Below are positions 11,515-22,854 of a stretch of 64,000 bases of DNA, piece after piece. The DNA is from Sequoia sempervirens (lineage: Eukaryota > Streptophyta > Pinopsida > Cupressales > Cupressaceae). Position 1 is the stretch's first letter, and each line of letters starts with the position of its first letter. The notes below the pieces were generated by a model. It was not told the origin of the DNA and did no database searches. It worked only from the letters and a program-made list of their open reading frames with translations. The stretch lies in contig VDFB02254991.1 of NCBI GenBank assembly GCA_007258455.2, positions 62,001-126,000 of the forward strand, written 5' to 3'. The translations under genes were made by a program, and so were the position numbers.

Positions 11515-13230
11515 TGTTGGTTCTATGTTGGGGAGATAAAACAACAATCTTCTACTCATTCAAGGAAAACCCTAGAGATCTCAATCTATAGGGTTGTCCT
11601 AAGGTATGATTATAAACTAAAGAGGGGTTCACCACCAAGATGGGGCTTGGAAAGACTAATGAAATGCAAGATGTAATGCTTAAACCTAATGCAATGCAAT
11701 CCTTCACTAAATGACCTAGAAAAGAATGTAAAATATAACAGACAATTGAGAGATGAAAGGTGTGCACCTGGAAACCTGAAGGGGACAAGATGAAGATCTA
11801 AAATGCTGAAAACACTGATTTTAATGCTGACTAGGACTCATATGCTAGACTTCCAAGTGATTTAGTCTTAGACTAGGGTTTTTGGGCAAGAACTGGCTTC
11901 TGGTGCTGTAGATTTTGAATCTACAAAAATATAGAAAATGACCTATACTGGGACTCATATGCCAGAAATGGCATATCAATCTAGTTAGGTCTTTTTGGAA
12001 ATTCAAGGTTTGAATATGCTCTTCAATATCTCCTATGTTCTTTCCAATTGATTTCCAGATCCAAGACCTTGATTTACAACTTGTAGAAGTCTTCCAATGA
12101 TCTTCAATGCAAGGTGACAACTATGACAACTTTGAACACTTTGACAAATTTCTCCAAAATTTCTCTTCAATGTTTCTTCAACCTAGACCTGCAAATCACA
12201 CACTAAAGAGAGGGATTTTTTTTTCTTTTTTAGTGGAAAGGGGTTTTCCTTGGTCAAACCTTGTAATGAAATGAAATAGGAAAAGAGAATGATGAATGAA
12301 CATGCAATGTTACAAATCACCAAACCCTAGCAATAAAGTGTTGTAAAAATGTATGAAGTGGTTCCAATGAATGTAGATCTTGAATTGAATGATAACTTGA
12401 ATCATGAAACCCTACATCACAGTTGTTAGCTCAAAAATAAACATTATGCATGATGACTTTGACATGATGCTTAATGCTTGAATAATGCTCTAAAACACTT
12501 GATAATCTACCCTTGAATGCTCTTGAATGCTCTTGTGAACTTGAATTTTCTATATGGATGCTCATTAAATTTTCTAGATGTAAAATGAGTGAAAGAAACT
12601 TTTATTTATACTTATTTATACCAAAAGTCCCAAAATTACAACACTAGAAGCCGACATCAGATCTAGGAGGATAAAATCCCACCAAGAATTTGAATTAAAT
12701 TTTATTTTGGGCCACATGGGGCTCATATGCCCAAGGTGGCATATGAGTCCCATTAGGAATTAATTATGGGACCATTTTAAAAAATTCCTAGAAATGTGTG
12801 AAATCCAAATTGGGACCCAAAAATCTAGGTGGGACCCATACACCCAATGTGGTGTATGAGTCCCAGATCACCAAATCTAGGCCTCAACACCTAAAAAAAC
12901 CTGAATTATGATTGGATGATAGTTTATGTAGAGATCATCCTTGAAAAGATGCATTAAATGAGGCTTTTGGATGCAAAATAAGGCCAATTAAAGCATAAAG
13001 AAGCCCAATTATTAATGAAAACCTTAGAAAAGTGTGAAAATGTGTTACAAAAATTTACAACACCTTAAAATAAGGTATGATTAGGTTTATTTAATTTACA
13101 AGGGCCCAAGACCTAATGTGAGTGTGTTAAACACATTACAACACTAAGTCAAGGCATCATTAAGGTCAATTTTATAAAGAGGGCCCAAACAAGTGTGAAA
13201 ATTTCATCGACAAAATTTTTTGACACTACA
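11515..13230 (-). repeat. Left LTR (3' LTR) of element D
   Basis: The plus-strand ends are TGTTGGTTCTATG and GACACTACA. It is homologous to 19450-21255 throughout. It contains four hairpin-forming motifs built on CTCATATGCC / GGCATATGAG. Short open frames on the minus strand here are not conserved coding sequence. Confidence 0.85.
11831..12864. repeat. Four imperfect hairpins in the left LTR of D
   Basis: Inverted repeats lie at 11831-11875, 11948-11982, 12718-12751 and 12831-12864. The clearest, at 12718, has arms GGGGCTCATATGCC and GGCATATGAGTCCC around a short loop. The one at 12831 carries paired changes (CATACACC against GGTGTATG), so the stem still closes although its sequence differs. 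Confidence 0.75.
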
Positions 13231-13245
13231 TTTAGCCCCCACTTT
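13231..13245 (-). promoter_or_regulatory. Polypurine tract of element D
   Basis: The minus strand reads AAAGTGGGGGCTAAA directly before the LTR start TGTAGTGTC. This sets the orientation of element D. Confidence 0.75.
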
Positions 13246-15509
13246 AGTGAGAGGATGGAATTACTTCAAAATTACACTAAAGTAGATGAACTTGCTTCAA
13301 GAGGGGTCTAAGTGCACCAATGCTAGTGAGATAGGACAACAATGAGCAAGAGGGGTGATCAAGCCCCCAGGATCAAGATCTCATAGAAAATGAACATAGG
13401 CACAAAGAAACACACATATAAATGATATAAAGAGCAACATTAAGGCACAAGAATACAGTGCCAAAGACAAAGAGAAGAAAGGAAAACAAAACAAAAAGGG
13501 GTGGATGGATCAGGCTTTGACTGTTTGTTCAACATGATGTGGATTAGATCTAGGTTGTTTGTCTAAAAAGGCGCACTCATTTTGAGGAAACATAACTCTA
13601 GGCCAATTGTTGGGTGAGTATCCAAAGAGGTGAGACACATACACACATGGCTGGTATGCACTCACACACACACGTGAGTGGCTATGTGAAAGTCATGCCT
13701 TGGTTGGGCTTCCTATCAAACCATACCAAAGTTATACCTCCTGATAACTTTGATAAGGCACCACACAACAATTAACTTCAAGCTTCATGAGGCAAGAAAA
13801 GATTTGTATGCTTGGGACTCATGAAAAAACAAGATGGCTCCACAGGAATGCAAGATGTATTATGCAAGGTGGCCATATAACCAAAATTTTGTAAATACAA
13901 AGTGTAAAGAACATTCAAAGGAGTCTTGCTTAGTTCTTGTGAGGTCTTTAACTTAGGGAACATTGTGTCTAATGTCTCCAAGAGAGGAACAATCAAAGAA
14001 TAAAAGATTCACAACTTATGGGATGGAGTGTGTCACATCAAGCCACCAAGAGGAATATAATATGCTAAGAGAGATTATGCTCTTGAAGGACATCACACCC
14101 AATGTCATCCACAAAGTGAAAGAAGCATCGCATGAAGTAAAAAGACTACACCTTGAACATGAAAAGTAAAAGACTAATGCCAATGTATTGCCCCACTCTA
14201 AATAAATTGTTAAACACCATGTTGTGAGCAATTACTTTAAAGTAGCAAATGATAAATTCTAACAATAAAGAGGACATAAGAGATTACTTGGAAAGCCCTA
14301 TGCCAAGTCATATGTTTCCAAATAAAACTGTCATGCAAAAGAAAAGAGAAAGGGGGTTTCCCCCAAAATGCAACTCCAAACACACATAAGGGATCTATGG
14401 ATTTGGGGTCAGTATGTTCTCGCTACAATGTTTTTAAGAGAGCTTGAAACTGTCATCATTCCCCAAATACACATAGAACTGAAAGAATGACACAAAGAGA
14501 GTGAAAACAAAGAAAAAACTCTCGGTTCAACATGGAAGAGACATGAATGTATCGATGCCTTGTGTCATCCCAAAAATAAAAACACAAGACAAAGGAAAGA
14601 TAAAGAAAAAGCTTTTGGGTCAACATGGAAGAGACATGAATGTTTGGATGCCTTGTGTATCCCTAAAAGGATAACACAAGATAAATGAAAAGATAAAAGG
14701 AAAATATAAAATATTGACAACATAGAGAAGAATGTAGGTACAAATAGAGGAATGTCACAAAGAGAGATACATCAAACAAAACATCATGTGGGATCACATC
14801 ATGCACATGCAATCACAAAAAAGAAAAATAAATAATGTGAAAGACTAGTAAGTCATATGCAAGTCAACCTATGAGCAAGTAGTCAACATCCCAATCATGT
14901 TCATCATATATAGAAGGTGGAAAACTAGCCAAAGGGATAATAGCAGGTGTCAAACTAAGGTCATCACTAGGTTCAACACTCTTCTTAGGAGAATTGTCAT
15001 TTAAGCTCATGGAAGAGGAAAACAATGTATTCAATTCATTATGCACCTCCTCATCAATTTTAGTAATTTCCTCATCATCATCTAAATTAATCACAACAAG
15101 AGGTCAAATGATAATGTCTAAAGAATGGTTTATCTTTTTTTGTGGTTGCACTATAGGATCTTTTTGTGGTGAGGGAGAATCATTGTGTATTGGTTCAGTC
15201 AAGTTTGGATTTTGATTTTCCTTTTTTATTTATTCATTTAACCTTTGAGCAAGGGCACAAAATCTATGCCTATGCTCTCTAGCACCTCTATTTCTTTTAG
15301 TTCCATTTTCAAGTTGCATTTGTGTAGGAGCAGGTTGATCAACCATAGGTTTCTTTTTCCCCTAAGGGGAGGAATGAAAGGAACCATGGAAGGTTGTTCA
15401 ACCACTTTCTCTTTGACTTTGTAAACTTGTTTTATTCTAGGAGGCGTAATGGGATTATTTTTGTTGTCTCTTGATCTTTTGTAGGAATGGGTGAAGGTTT
15501 TTTCTTTGA
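13246..15509 (-). other. Non-coding 3' half of element D
   Basis: About 2.3 kb between the protease remnant and the polypurine tract, the place where polymerase genes would lie in a complete element. No RT, RNase H or integrase motif is visible. It contains a short AC repeat near 13665 and a tandem duplication with a period of about 93 bases near 14515-14700 (shared core TCAACATGGAAGAGACATGA). A small acidic reading on the minus strand (15094 to 14864) is unrecognised. Confidence 0.6.
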
Positions 15510-17148
15510 TTAGTCTTGCTTATTTGTAATGTCTTTTGGTTCGATCATGGTTTTTTCAAGGATGGTAGGCTCGATCGTGGGTGGAAGTATGTTTCGAAGG
15601 GATAATTTTGCTATGCATTTTTCCTTGAAATTTTGGTAGGATTTGAAAAAGAAGCCCTCATGAGGTTTAATAGGTTCCATAGGCTCAATCCAGAAGAAGT
15701 CTAAGGAAAATTTTCCACGAAAAGACAAAGGGTTAAAACCACTATGATGCATAGTGAAAACTTCATTGTCAAAGGGAAACTTTAAGCATTTATGCACAAC
15801 CAACAAGATCACTCCCATGGAGCATAGCCATGGGTGACCAAGCCTCACATGGAATTGATCTGACATTGATATGATGGAGAATTAGAAATCTAGTATTTGG
15901 GTATGTGTAGGATCATGATGAGCCAAAAAGTGGTGATATGATGGGTATGTGTAGGGTATGTGGTTGATGACTTTTTTTTTACCTAAAATTGATGAAATGA
16001 AAAGGTTTTTAAAGGATATTCTCAGCTTTCCACCAATATAAATTATGCTTTACTTTGAATTTAATAAATAATTATTATTCATTTTCTATTTGAATTAGAC
16101 TAAAGTCTTGATTGATAGGTTGATTGAAAAACATCTATAGCTTTCAAATAGTATCACATTTTGAATCTAAAACATGCTTCACATACTATAGGATTAAAAA
16201 ACAATTGAATTTCATGAAATTTTGACCAAGTTAAGGTGGTCAAACATCGATTTTATATTTTTTAAAGTTGTAATAAAAATTCATAATTAATTATTTACTT
16301 GGAAAAAAATTACAAAAATATGCATCACATCGACATGAGTCCTCTACTTATATCTAAAATATTATAAAAAATATTATCATTTTATTGTGGTTAGGGTGGT
16401 CAGAAAACACCTACTTCTTATTTTTCCCGAAATTTAAGTACTATTGCATTGAAATTCAAATTTTACCAAATATATTTTTTTAAAATAAACCTAGTAGTTT
16501 AGAAACTACATCTAATTTTCTACAGATTATATTCTTACACATTTTTGAAATAATATAGATAACTTATTTAAAATTTTATGTCAAGTTGCCTAACTCTGAT
16601 TTTTCTAAAATTTTTGCCACTTAAGGGCCTATTTTTTCCATCATGATCCTGCACATACCCATTTTTGGTTCTACTATTAGAGGTAAGGTGATTGATCCCA
16701 TCGTAGGGAAAGTGAAATCGTTATGCGTCTTAATCCATGCTTTCGGTTTGATATATATTTCTTGGTAAAGCTCATGTAGAAGTAAGAATTCCTGGGTGAT
16801 CACATTCTCTCCACATATGGGATATATTAATATCCCATTAGTAGGCTTATCATAGATTCAGCTGGCTATGTAAAGAGGACCATCAGGTGCATGTTTAATT
16901 ATATCTTTAGAGGAGAAATCAATGTCAAGAGGCTTTTTAGTTTGGACCTTACAATGTTGATTTTTGACCAATGCAACCAAACCTTTGATAGGATTGTGTT
17001 CTTGTTGATCAGTATCCATAGGATTTTGTTGAATTGTATCTATATTCTCATCATTTGTCTCAACATTCATCACATAAGAATTTGTCATTTCACTAGCTTT
17101 AACAAATGAAATATTATGTTTCGGCATGTGGTTGGTAAAGATTTTCAA
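15510..17148 (-). pseudogene. Aspartic protease of element D, split by a DNA element
   Basis: This is Tat-type retropepsin on the minus strand. The upstream part contains SITLPLIVEPK near 16680 and the downstream part RLGHPWLCSMGVI near 15820, the family motif that ends the protease core. TIR element F2 (15899-16660) lies exactly between them. The N-terminal part (17148 to 16858) is linker sequence. Stops are present. It would have processed the Gag precursor, but the insertion makes it non-functional. Confidence 0.7.
15899..16660. mobile_element. TIR DNA element F2 inside the protease of D
   Basis: A 762-base relative of element F1 with terminal inverted repeats GGGTATGTGTAGGATCATGA and, on the other strand, GGGTATGTGCAGGATCATGA. 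ATTT flanks both sides (15895-15898 and 16661-16664), as in F1. It is non-coding and shorter than F1 by small internal deletions. Confidence 0.82.
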
Positions 17149-17151
17149 ATT

Positions 17152-18808
17152 CTAGTTAGGAAGGGCAACAAAGTTATTTCCTTGATCATTAACACCACCA
17201 ACAGAAATCCAACCGAAATAAATGAGGTCTTGCACAAGATGTTTAAGATGCTTACAATGTTTTGTACCATGTCCCTTTTGTCGGTGATAATGGAAATAAT
17301 ATTTTGATCTTAATTTTGAAGGTAGAGGCTTATTAGGATCTGGTGTTTTAATGAGAGGCAAGGTAATCATTTGTTGTTGTAAAATTTGTGACATTGTGTT
17401 ATGAAGGGTATTGGGTAGGGGAGTGAATTGTATTTTTGGGTTCAGATAGCTAAAGGGTATCGCCGGTTTTATGACAACTACTTGGGTATTGAATTGTTGA
17501 GTTGTTTTTCGAGGGGGATTTAGTTGAAGGAAGCCTTTATTTTATTTTCTAAAAGGTTGGTAATTTTTTTGGTTTGTGGACTCAGACTTCTTGGTTTATT
17601 TAGAGGTGGACTTTGCATCATGGCTACTAACTAAGTTTTGATAATCATGGAGGGTAGTACATAAGTGCATGAAGGAGCAAAATTTCATCATGGTAAGCTT
17701 GTCTTGTATCTTGCTTTACAAATTCTCTATGAACATCTTTTGAAGGTGAGGGTAAGGGACCTTTACATCAATTTGGGAATAAAGCGATTGATAGAGTGAA
17801 ATAAAGTTAGTAACCTTTTCCTCTTCTTTTTGCTTACATTTCATCAAATTGGCCAAGGTCATCTTAGGAGTCATATGAAATTAGAAATGGTTTATAAAAT
17901 CCTCAATAAGTTCATTGAATGAATGAATTGAGTTGTTTGGTAACAAAGAAAACTAGTCTAAGGCAGTATCCTTCAAGGATCTAGGGAAAATTTTAGCCAA
18001 GAGTTTATCACCAAGGAAAAATTCACTACATAAGGCGGTATAGGCAGCAACATGGTTAGAAGGATCTCCCTTCCCCCCATATTTCTTGAATCTAGGCACC
18101 TCTACACCTTGTGGCATCGGTGTTCACAATATCTCCAAGGAAAAGGGGTTGCTTTTGACATAATATGTGGGTGGGTCATTTTTAATTTTGGTTGATAGTG
18201 GAAACTTTTTTTTGAAGGGATGGAATGGTTTGGAAATGTTGGTGTATGAGAGGGTCATTCCTGGTATTGTGAGAGGGAGGTGAATATGGTGGAGGTTTGT
18301 ATGTGTTTGAGGGATAGGTGAATGGAATGCTTATTGGTGGTAAGGTGATAGAAGATATGACATGTGATGCCACAATGGTACTAGGGATGCTAACAAAAAT
18401 ACCAAAGGAAGGGATCACATTACTAGTTGGTTGCATTGTTGTTGTGACTTGAGGGTTGGTATAGGTAGGAATAGAGGCAATTGTTGTGGGAGGAGGAATT
18501 TGAATTCCTCTTTGGCTTGTGACATTGTTTGTAGGTAAAGGAATACTAGTGTTTGAGGGAAAGTGTTTTCCAAATATTTGAACTATGTTACGCACAAGGT
18601 CAAGTCCATTTTCACTTTCAAGCATGCAATGAATTCTATCTATGGCAGGGATGGTAGTACTTGAAATGTTGTCATTACTCACTTGTTGTTGTAGGTTTGC
18701 TAAGTCTTCATGAATTTGAATTATTTTTTCTTACGGAACACTAGAAACCACTATTTCAACATGCATTACACTACTTGAAGGCAAAGAGTTGTTAAGGGTA
18801 TGGTCCAT
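17152..18808 (-). pseudogene. gag: Gag of element D (Ty3/Tat type)
   Basis: Minus-strand Gag. The best start is the Met at 18808 (MDHTLNNSLPSSSV). It is followed by a helical stretch (EKIIQIHEDLANLQQQ), then a Pro/Thr/Ser-rich N-terminal region to 18182. The gag domain region (about 18100 to 17600) contains FISLYQSLYSQIDVKVPYPH-like sequence with interruptions. Near 17310-17250 lies the knuckle-like YFHYHRQKGHGTKHCKHLKH followed by LVQDLI, matching the CxFH-x-GH-x-C pattern of Tat-lineage Gag with the first Cys degraded. In-frame stops include one near 18733. It would form the virus-like particle that packages the element RNA. Confidence 0.72.
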
Positions 18809-19449
18809 ACCTAGTAAACTAGTGTCAATACTAGGAGTGAAAGATCTAGACAACCCAATATCCACAACAATTATGCTATTGTGGGATGACAAGATTCTCA
18901 AACTTCATCTCACTATAGTATTAGCAATAGGACACCAATTAGAAATGCTCATGCAAGGGATACTAAATGGAATATGAATGCAAACACAATGTAAGCTAAA
19001 TTCAATGAAATGAATATAATAGAAACTTTGTAAACTGAAACAAAAAGTTATCAGCAATAAATAGGAGCACAAAAATAGTGTTTTAAATTATGGAAAATTT
19101 AGTTTAAAATATGCACTAGGACTAAATCGCCTAGAGGGGCGTATGAGTCCTAGTGAGGGTATTTTTCAAAAAATTCCAAAAATTTCAAGTGATTTTTATG
19201 GTTTTTAGTTTGTTTGATCTGTAAGGTAAGTGTAAATGAAGACTTTATATGATTTGAGATGATTTGAGATGCAAAAATGCAAGCTATATTCACTTTCACT
19301 AATGCAAAAATTAGAAACCCTAGAATTCCAATTAACTAATGCAAACCCTAATGCAATGTTAATGCAAGAAAGTTCTAGGATGATGATGCACTCCAAATTA
19401 GAATTATGATGTTCTATATGTAGGTTCACCAAAATGAAAGGATAAATTT
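18809..19449 (-). other. 5' leader of element D
   Basis: Untranslated region between the 5' LTR (19450-21255) and gag. The primer site should lie just left of 19450. The minus strand there reads ATTTATCCTTTCATTTTGGTGAACC-like sequence that I cannot match to a tRNA. A strong hairpin lies at 19114-19155. Confidence 0.5.
19114..19155. repeat. Hairpin in the leader of element D
   Basis: Perfectly complementary 10-base outer arms CACTAGGACT and AGTCCTAGTG enclose a weaker inner stem. The GGACT...AGTCC core is the same as in the LTR hairpins of this element. Confidence 0.75.
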
Positions 19450-21255
19450 TTTTGGTTCTATGCTTGGGAGATAGAACAACAATCTTCTACACTCTCATTC
19501 AAGGAAAACCTTAGAGATCTCAATCCAATGAAGAAAGGGGAAAGAGATATGACTATAGGGTTGTCTTAGGGTCTAATTATAAACTAGAGAGGGGTTCACC
19601 ACCAAGATAGGGATTGGAAAGACTAATGAAATGCAAGATGTAATGCTTAAACCTAATGCAATCCAATCCTTCACTAAATGACCTAGAAAAGCATGTAAAA
19701 AAAAAATTGAGAGATGAAAGGTGTGCACCTAGAAACCTAAAGGGGACTGGATGAAGCTCTAAAATGCTAAAAAAACTAATTTTAATGTTGACTAGGACTC
19801 ATATGCCAGACGAGGTGATTTAGTCCCAGACTAGGGCTTTTGGGAAGGAACTGGTTTTTGGCACTATAGATTTTGAATCTGCAAAAATTTGGAAAATGAC
19901 CCATACTGGGACTCATATGCCAGAGTGGCATATCAGTCTAGTTAGGGATTTCTAGAAATTCAAGGTGTGAATTTTCTCTTCAATATCTACTTTATCCTTT
20001 CCAACTGATTTTTGGATTTGAAACCCTTATTTGCAGCATGTAGAAGTCTTCCAATGATCTCCAATGCAAGGTGACAACTGTGGAAAATTTGAACATTTTG
20101 ACAACTATCTCAAAACTTTCTCTTCAATGTTTCTTCAACCTAGACCTACAAATCACACACTAAAGAGAGGGAAAAATGTTATTTTTTTAGTGGAAAGGAG
20201 TTTTCCTTGATCAAACCCCCTATTGGTAATCAAACCTTGTAATTAAAAGAAATAGGAAAAGAGAATGATGAATGAACAACATGCAATGTTACAACTCACC
20301 AAACCCTAGCAATAAAGTGTTGCAAACATGTATGAAGTGGCTCCAATGGATGTACATCTTGACTCTTGCTTGAATGTGATAGATTTGAAATGAATGATAA
20401 CTTGAATCATCAAACTCTACATCACAATTGTTAGCTCAAAAACAAACATTATGCATGATAAATTTGACATGATCCTTGATTCTTAAATAATGCTCTAAAA
20501 CACTTGATAATCTACCCTTGAATGTGCTTGAATTCTCTTGTAAACTCTTGAATGCTCTTGTGAACTTGAATTTTCTATAAGGATACTCATTCAACTTGCT
20601 AGGTGTAAATTGAGTGAAACAAACTTGTATTTATACTTGTTTATGCCAAAATTCCTAAAATTACAACACTACAAGCTAACATCAGATCTAGGAAGATAAA
20701 ATTCGGCTAAGAATTTGAATTAAATTTTATCTTGGGCCACACAGAACTCATATGTTTAGGGTGGCATATGAGTCCCATTAGGCATTAATTATGGGACCAC
20801 TTTCAAAAATACTTAAAAAGGTGTAAAATCTAGATCAGGACCCAAAACCCTAGTTGGGACCCATATGCCCAAGGTGGCATATGAGTCCTAGACCACCAAA
20901 TATGGGCCATAACACCTGAAAACACCTAAATTATGATTGGATGTTAGTTTATATTGGGATTATCCTCAAAAAGATGCATTAAATGAGGCTTGTGGATGCA
21001 AAATAAGGCTAATTAAAGCATAAAGAAGCCCAAGTATTAATGACAACATTAGAAAGGTGTGAAAATGTGTTACAACACTTTACAACACCTTAAAATAAGG
21101 TATGATTAGGTTTATTTAATTTACAAGGGCCCAAGACCTAATGTGAGTGTGTTAAACACATTGCAACACTAAGTCAAGGAATCATTAAGCTCAATTTTAT
21201 AAGGAGGGCCCAAACAAGTGGGAAAATGTCACCAACGACATTTTTCTACACTACA
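19450..21255 (-). repeat. Right LTR (5' LTR) of element D
   Basis: Homologous to 11515-13230. The plus-strand start is degraded to TTTTGGTTCTATG and the end is CTACACTACA. It carries a few insertions relative to the other LTR, for example near 19535 and 20370. Four hairpins lie at 19792-19835, 19906-19941, 20743-20777 and 20855-20890, at the same relative places as in the left LTR. Confidence 0.85.
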
Positions 21256-21411
21256 AAAAAAATATTCTCAATTATCATTTGATAATTTTGATATCACATA
21301 GGAAAATAAAATTATAAAATATTGATGATTAAAACATATTCTCCTCCAATTTATTTTATTCTTATATTCATGAAATCAATTCATTTCATATAAAGTAAAA
21401 GTAAATTAAAT

Positions 21412-21416
21412 GGTTT
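21412..21416. repeat. Target-site duplication of element A, left
   Basis: GGTTT, repeated exactly at 51008-51012 beyond the other LTR. This joins the two LTRs, 29 kb apart, into one insertion. Confidence 0.85.
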
Positions 21417-22833
21417 TGTGGACACTGAAAAAATGTCTTGAAGGATGTCATACACTCGAATCAGGTATACTAGCACCACTTCATCCTCAAACGCATCCTC
21501 TTTTTGCTTAATTAATTAAATTAGCATAGTCATCTAATTAATTGTCATTTGCATCTATTAACCTAATTAACTTAATCAAGTTAATTCACCCCCTTCCACG
21601 CTAACATTTCATCTCATTAAATTAAATAAATCAAACTATTTAATTTAAATCCCTAAATCTTCCTATTTAATTAAATAACCCTAAGTTATTTAATTAAATA
21701 TCATCACCCTTCCCCCTTTTTTCATCAAATCACTTAATTTAATGAATATCATCTAAATTCTTCTAATCCCCTAAATTGTATGATTAAACCCTTGTTTAAT
21801 TAACAATTATTAATTAATCTAATCCCCCCACTTGCAAGGGAATATTCCAAGGGAATTTTCCTTCCCCTTTTGCATAATTTAATTTTCTTTTAATTAACTA
21901 AACTATCTTTTTTCCTCACCCATGAGAATATTCCAAAGAATATTCTCTCTCCTTAGTCATTTCAAAAAGGGGAATATTCCTTTTTCTAACAAACTTACTT
22001 GACTTCTTGAGAAAGTTAACTTGTGACCTCTTGGGCAAGTTGAAAGTCTATTTGTTTGGACAAAGGTGGACCCTTGATTAAATCTCATCTTGCATTCTCA
22101 CTCGTTGATGAGAATCCATGATCCATGCCTCCAATTTCCTCCATCCTTGACCATTGATTAGCTTTTTCAATCTCAACCTTCCATTTCTCATTTTCTCTCC
22201 TATAAATAGGTCACTATTTGGAGACAAATGGATCCATCTTTCAAAAATAAACTTATGCTATTGAAATCACTCATACTCACACTCACATTTAGCACACAGT
22301 TAACATATTTTAGTTCATTTTAATTACATTAATTAGCTTTAAGATTCCATTAATGACTTCCATGATCACATAATGCATCCATTTAGCTTGTTTATTAATT
22401 AAGTTTTAAATATTTTAGCTTAAAATCTATTTAGTTTAGCTTAGCTTTTGCATAAATAGATAATTTTTACCATAAAAGCATATTAAATTAGCTTGCATCA
22501 TGCTCATTTAGATTAAAATCATGTTTTCCTACACATCTCACAACCATTCCACCAGTTTTCTTCAATAAAATTGACTAGGAAAAATCTCATCGGTCCACGG
22601 GATGAAAGGGTCACCATTCCACATCAATGTGACACCACTCCCACAATGGGATAAGTTTCAGATGGATTAGAGTAGAAATTTTAATTCTTTCATAGTTTAG
22701 AATGCTTAATTTGATAAAAGTTTAATTCAATTTACATTTGATTGATCCTATTTAGATTGGTGTTAATGGATTCATTATGCTTCAATTCTTCATGGATCAA
22801 GCGTAATCGGCCCATACTAATATGTCGGTCACA
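21417..22833 (+). repeat. 5' LTR of element A
   Basis: Begins TGTGGACACTG and ends GTCGGTCACA. Homologous to 49594-51007. It contains a Pro/AT-rich TTAATTAA-type tract and TCCTATAAATAGG at about 22198, a good TATA-box candidate roughly 600 bases before the LTR end. Confidence 0.9.
22198..22212 (+). promoter_or_regulatory. TATA-box candidate in the 5' LTR of A
   Basis: CCTATAAATAGGTCA is a strong plant TATA-box match. The 3' LTR has CCTATAAGTAGGTCA at the same place (about 50382). Transcription would start some 30 bases downstream. Inferred from sequence only. Confidence 0.55.
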
Positions 22834-22836
22834 TTC

Positions 22837-22854
22837 TGGCACTAGAAGGAGGGC
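22837..22854 (+). promoter_or_regulatory. Primer binding site of element A
   Basis: TGGCACTAGAAGGAGGGC lies three bases after the LTR end, as expected for a Ty3-type primer site beginning TGG. I do not assign the tRNA. Confidence 0.6.

Larger units (their letters stand above)
11515..21255 (-). mobile_element. Element D: gag-protease-only LTR retrotransposon
   Basis: A complete-looking LTR element on the minus strand, 9.7 kb including a 762-base DNA insertion. It has LTRs of 1,716 and 1,806 bases, a polypurine tract next to the left LTR, and a Gag and aspartic protease of Ty3/Tat type. No reverse transcriptase, RNase H or integrase is visible, so it would need these from another element. I see no clear target-site duplication (AATTT on the left, AAAAA on the right), so the ends may have eroded or recombined. 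The LTRs differ at many positions by eye, so it is not young. Confidence 0.8.
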
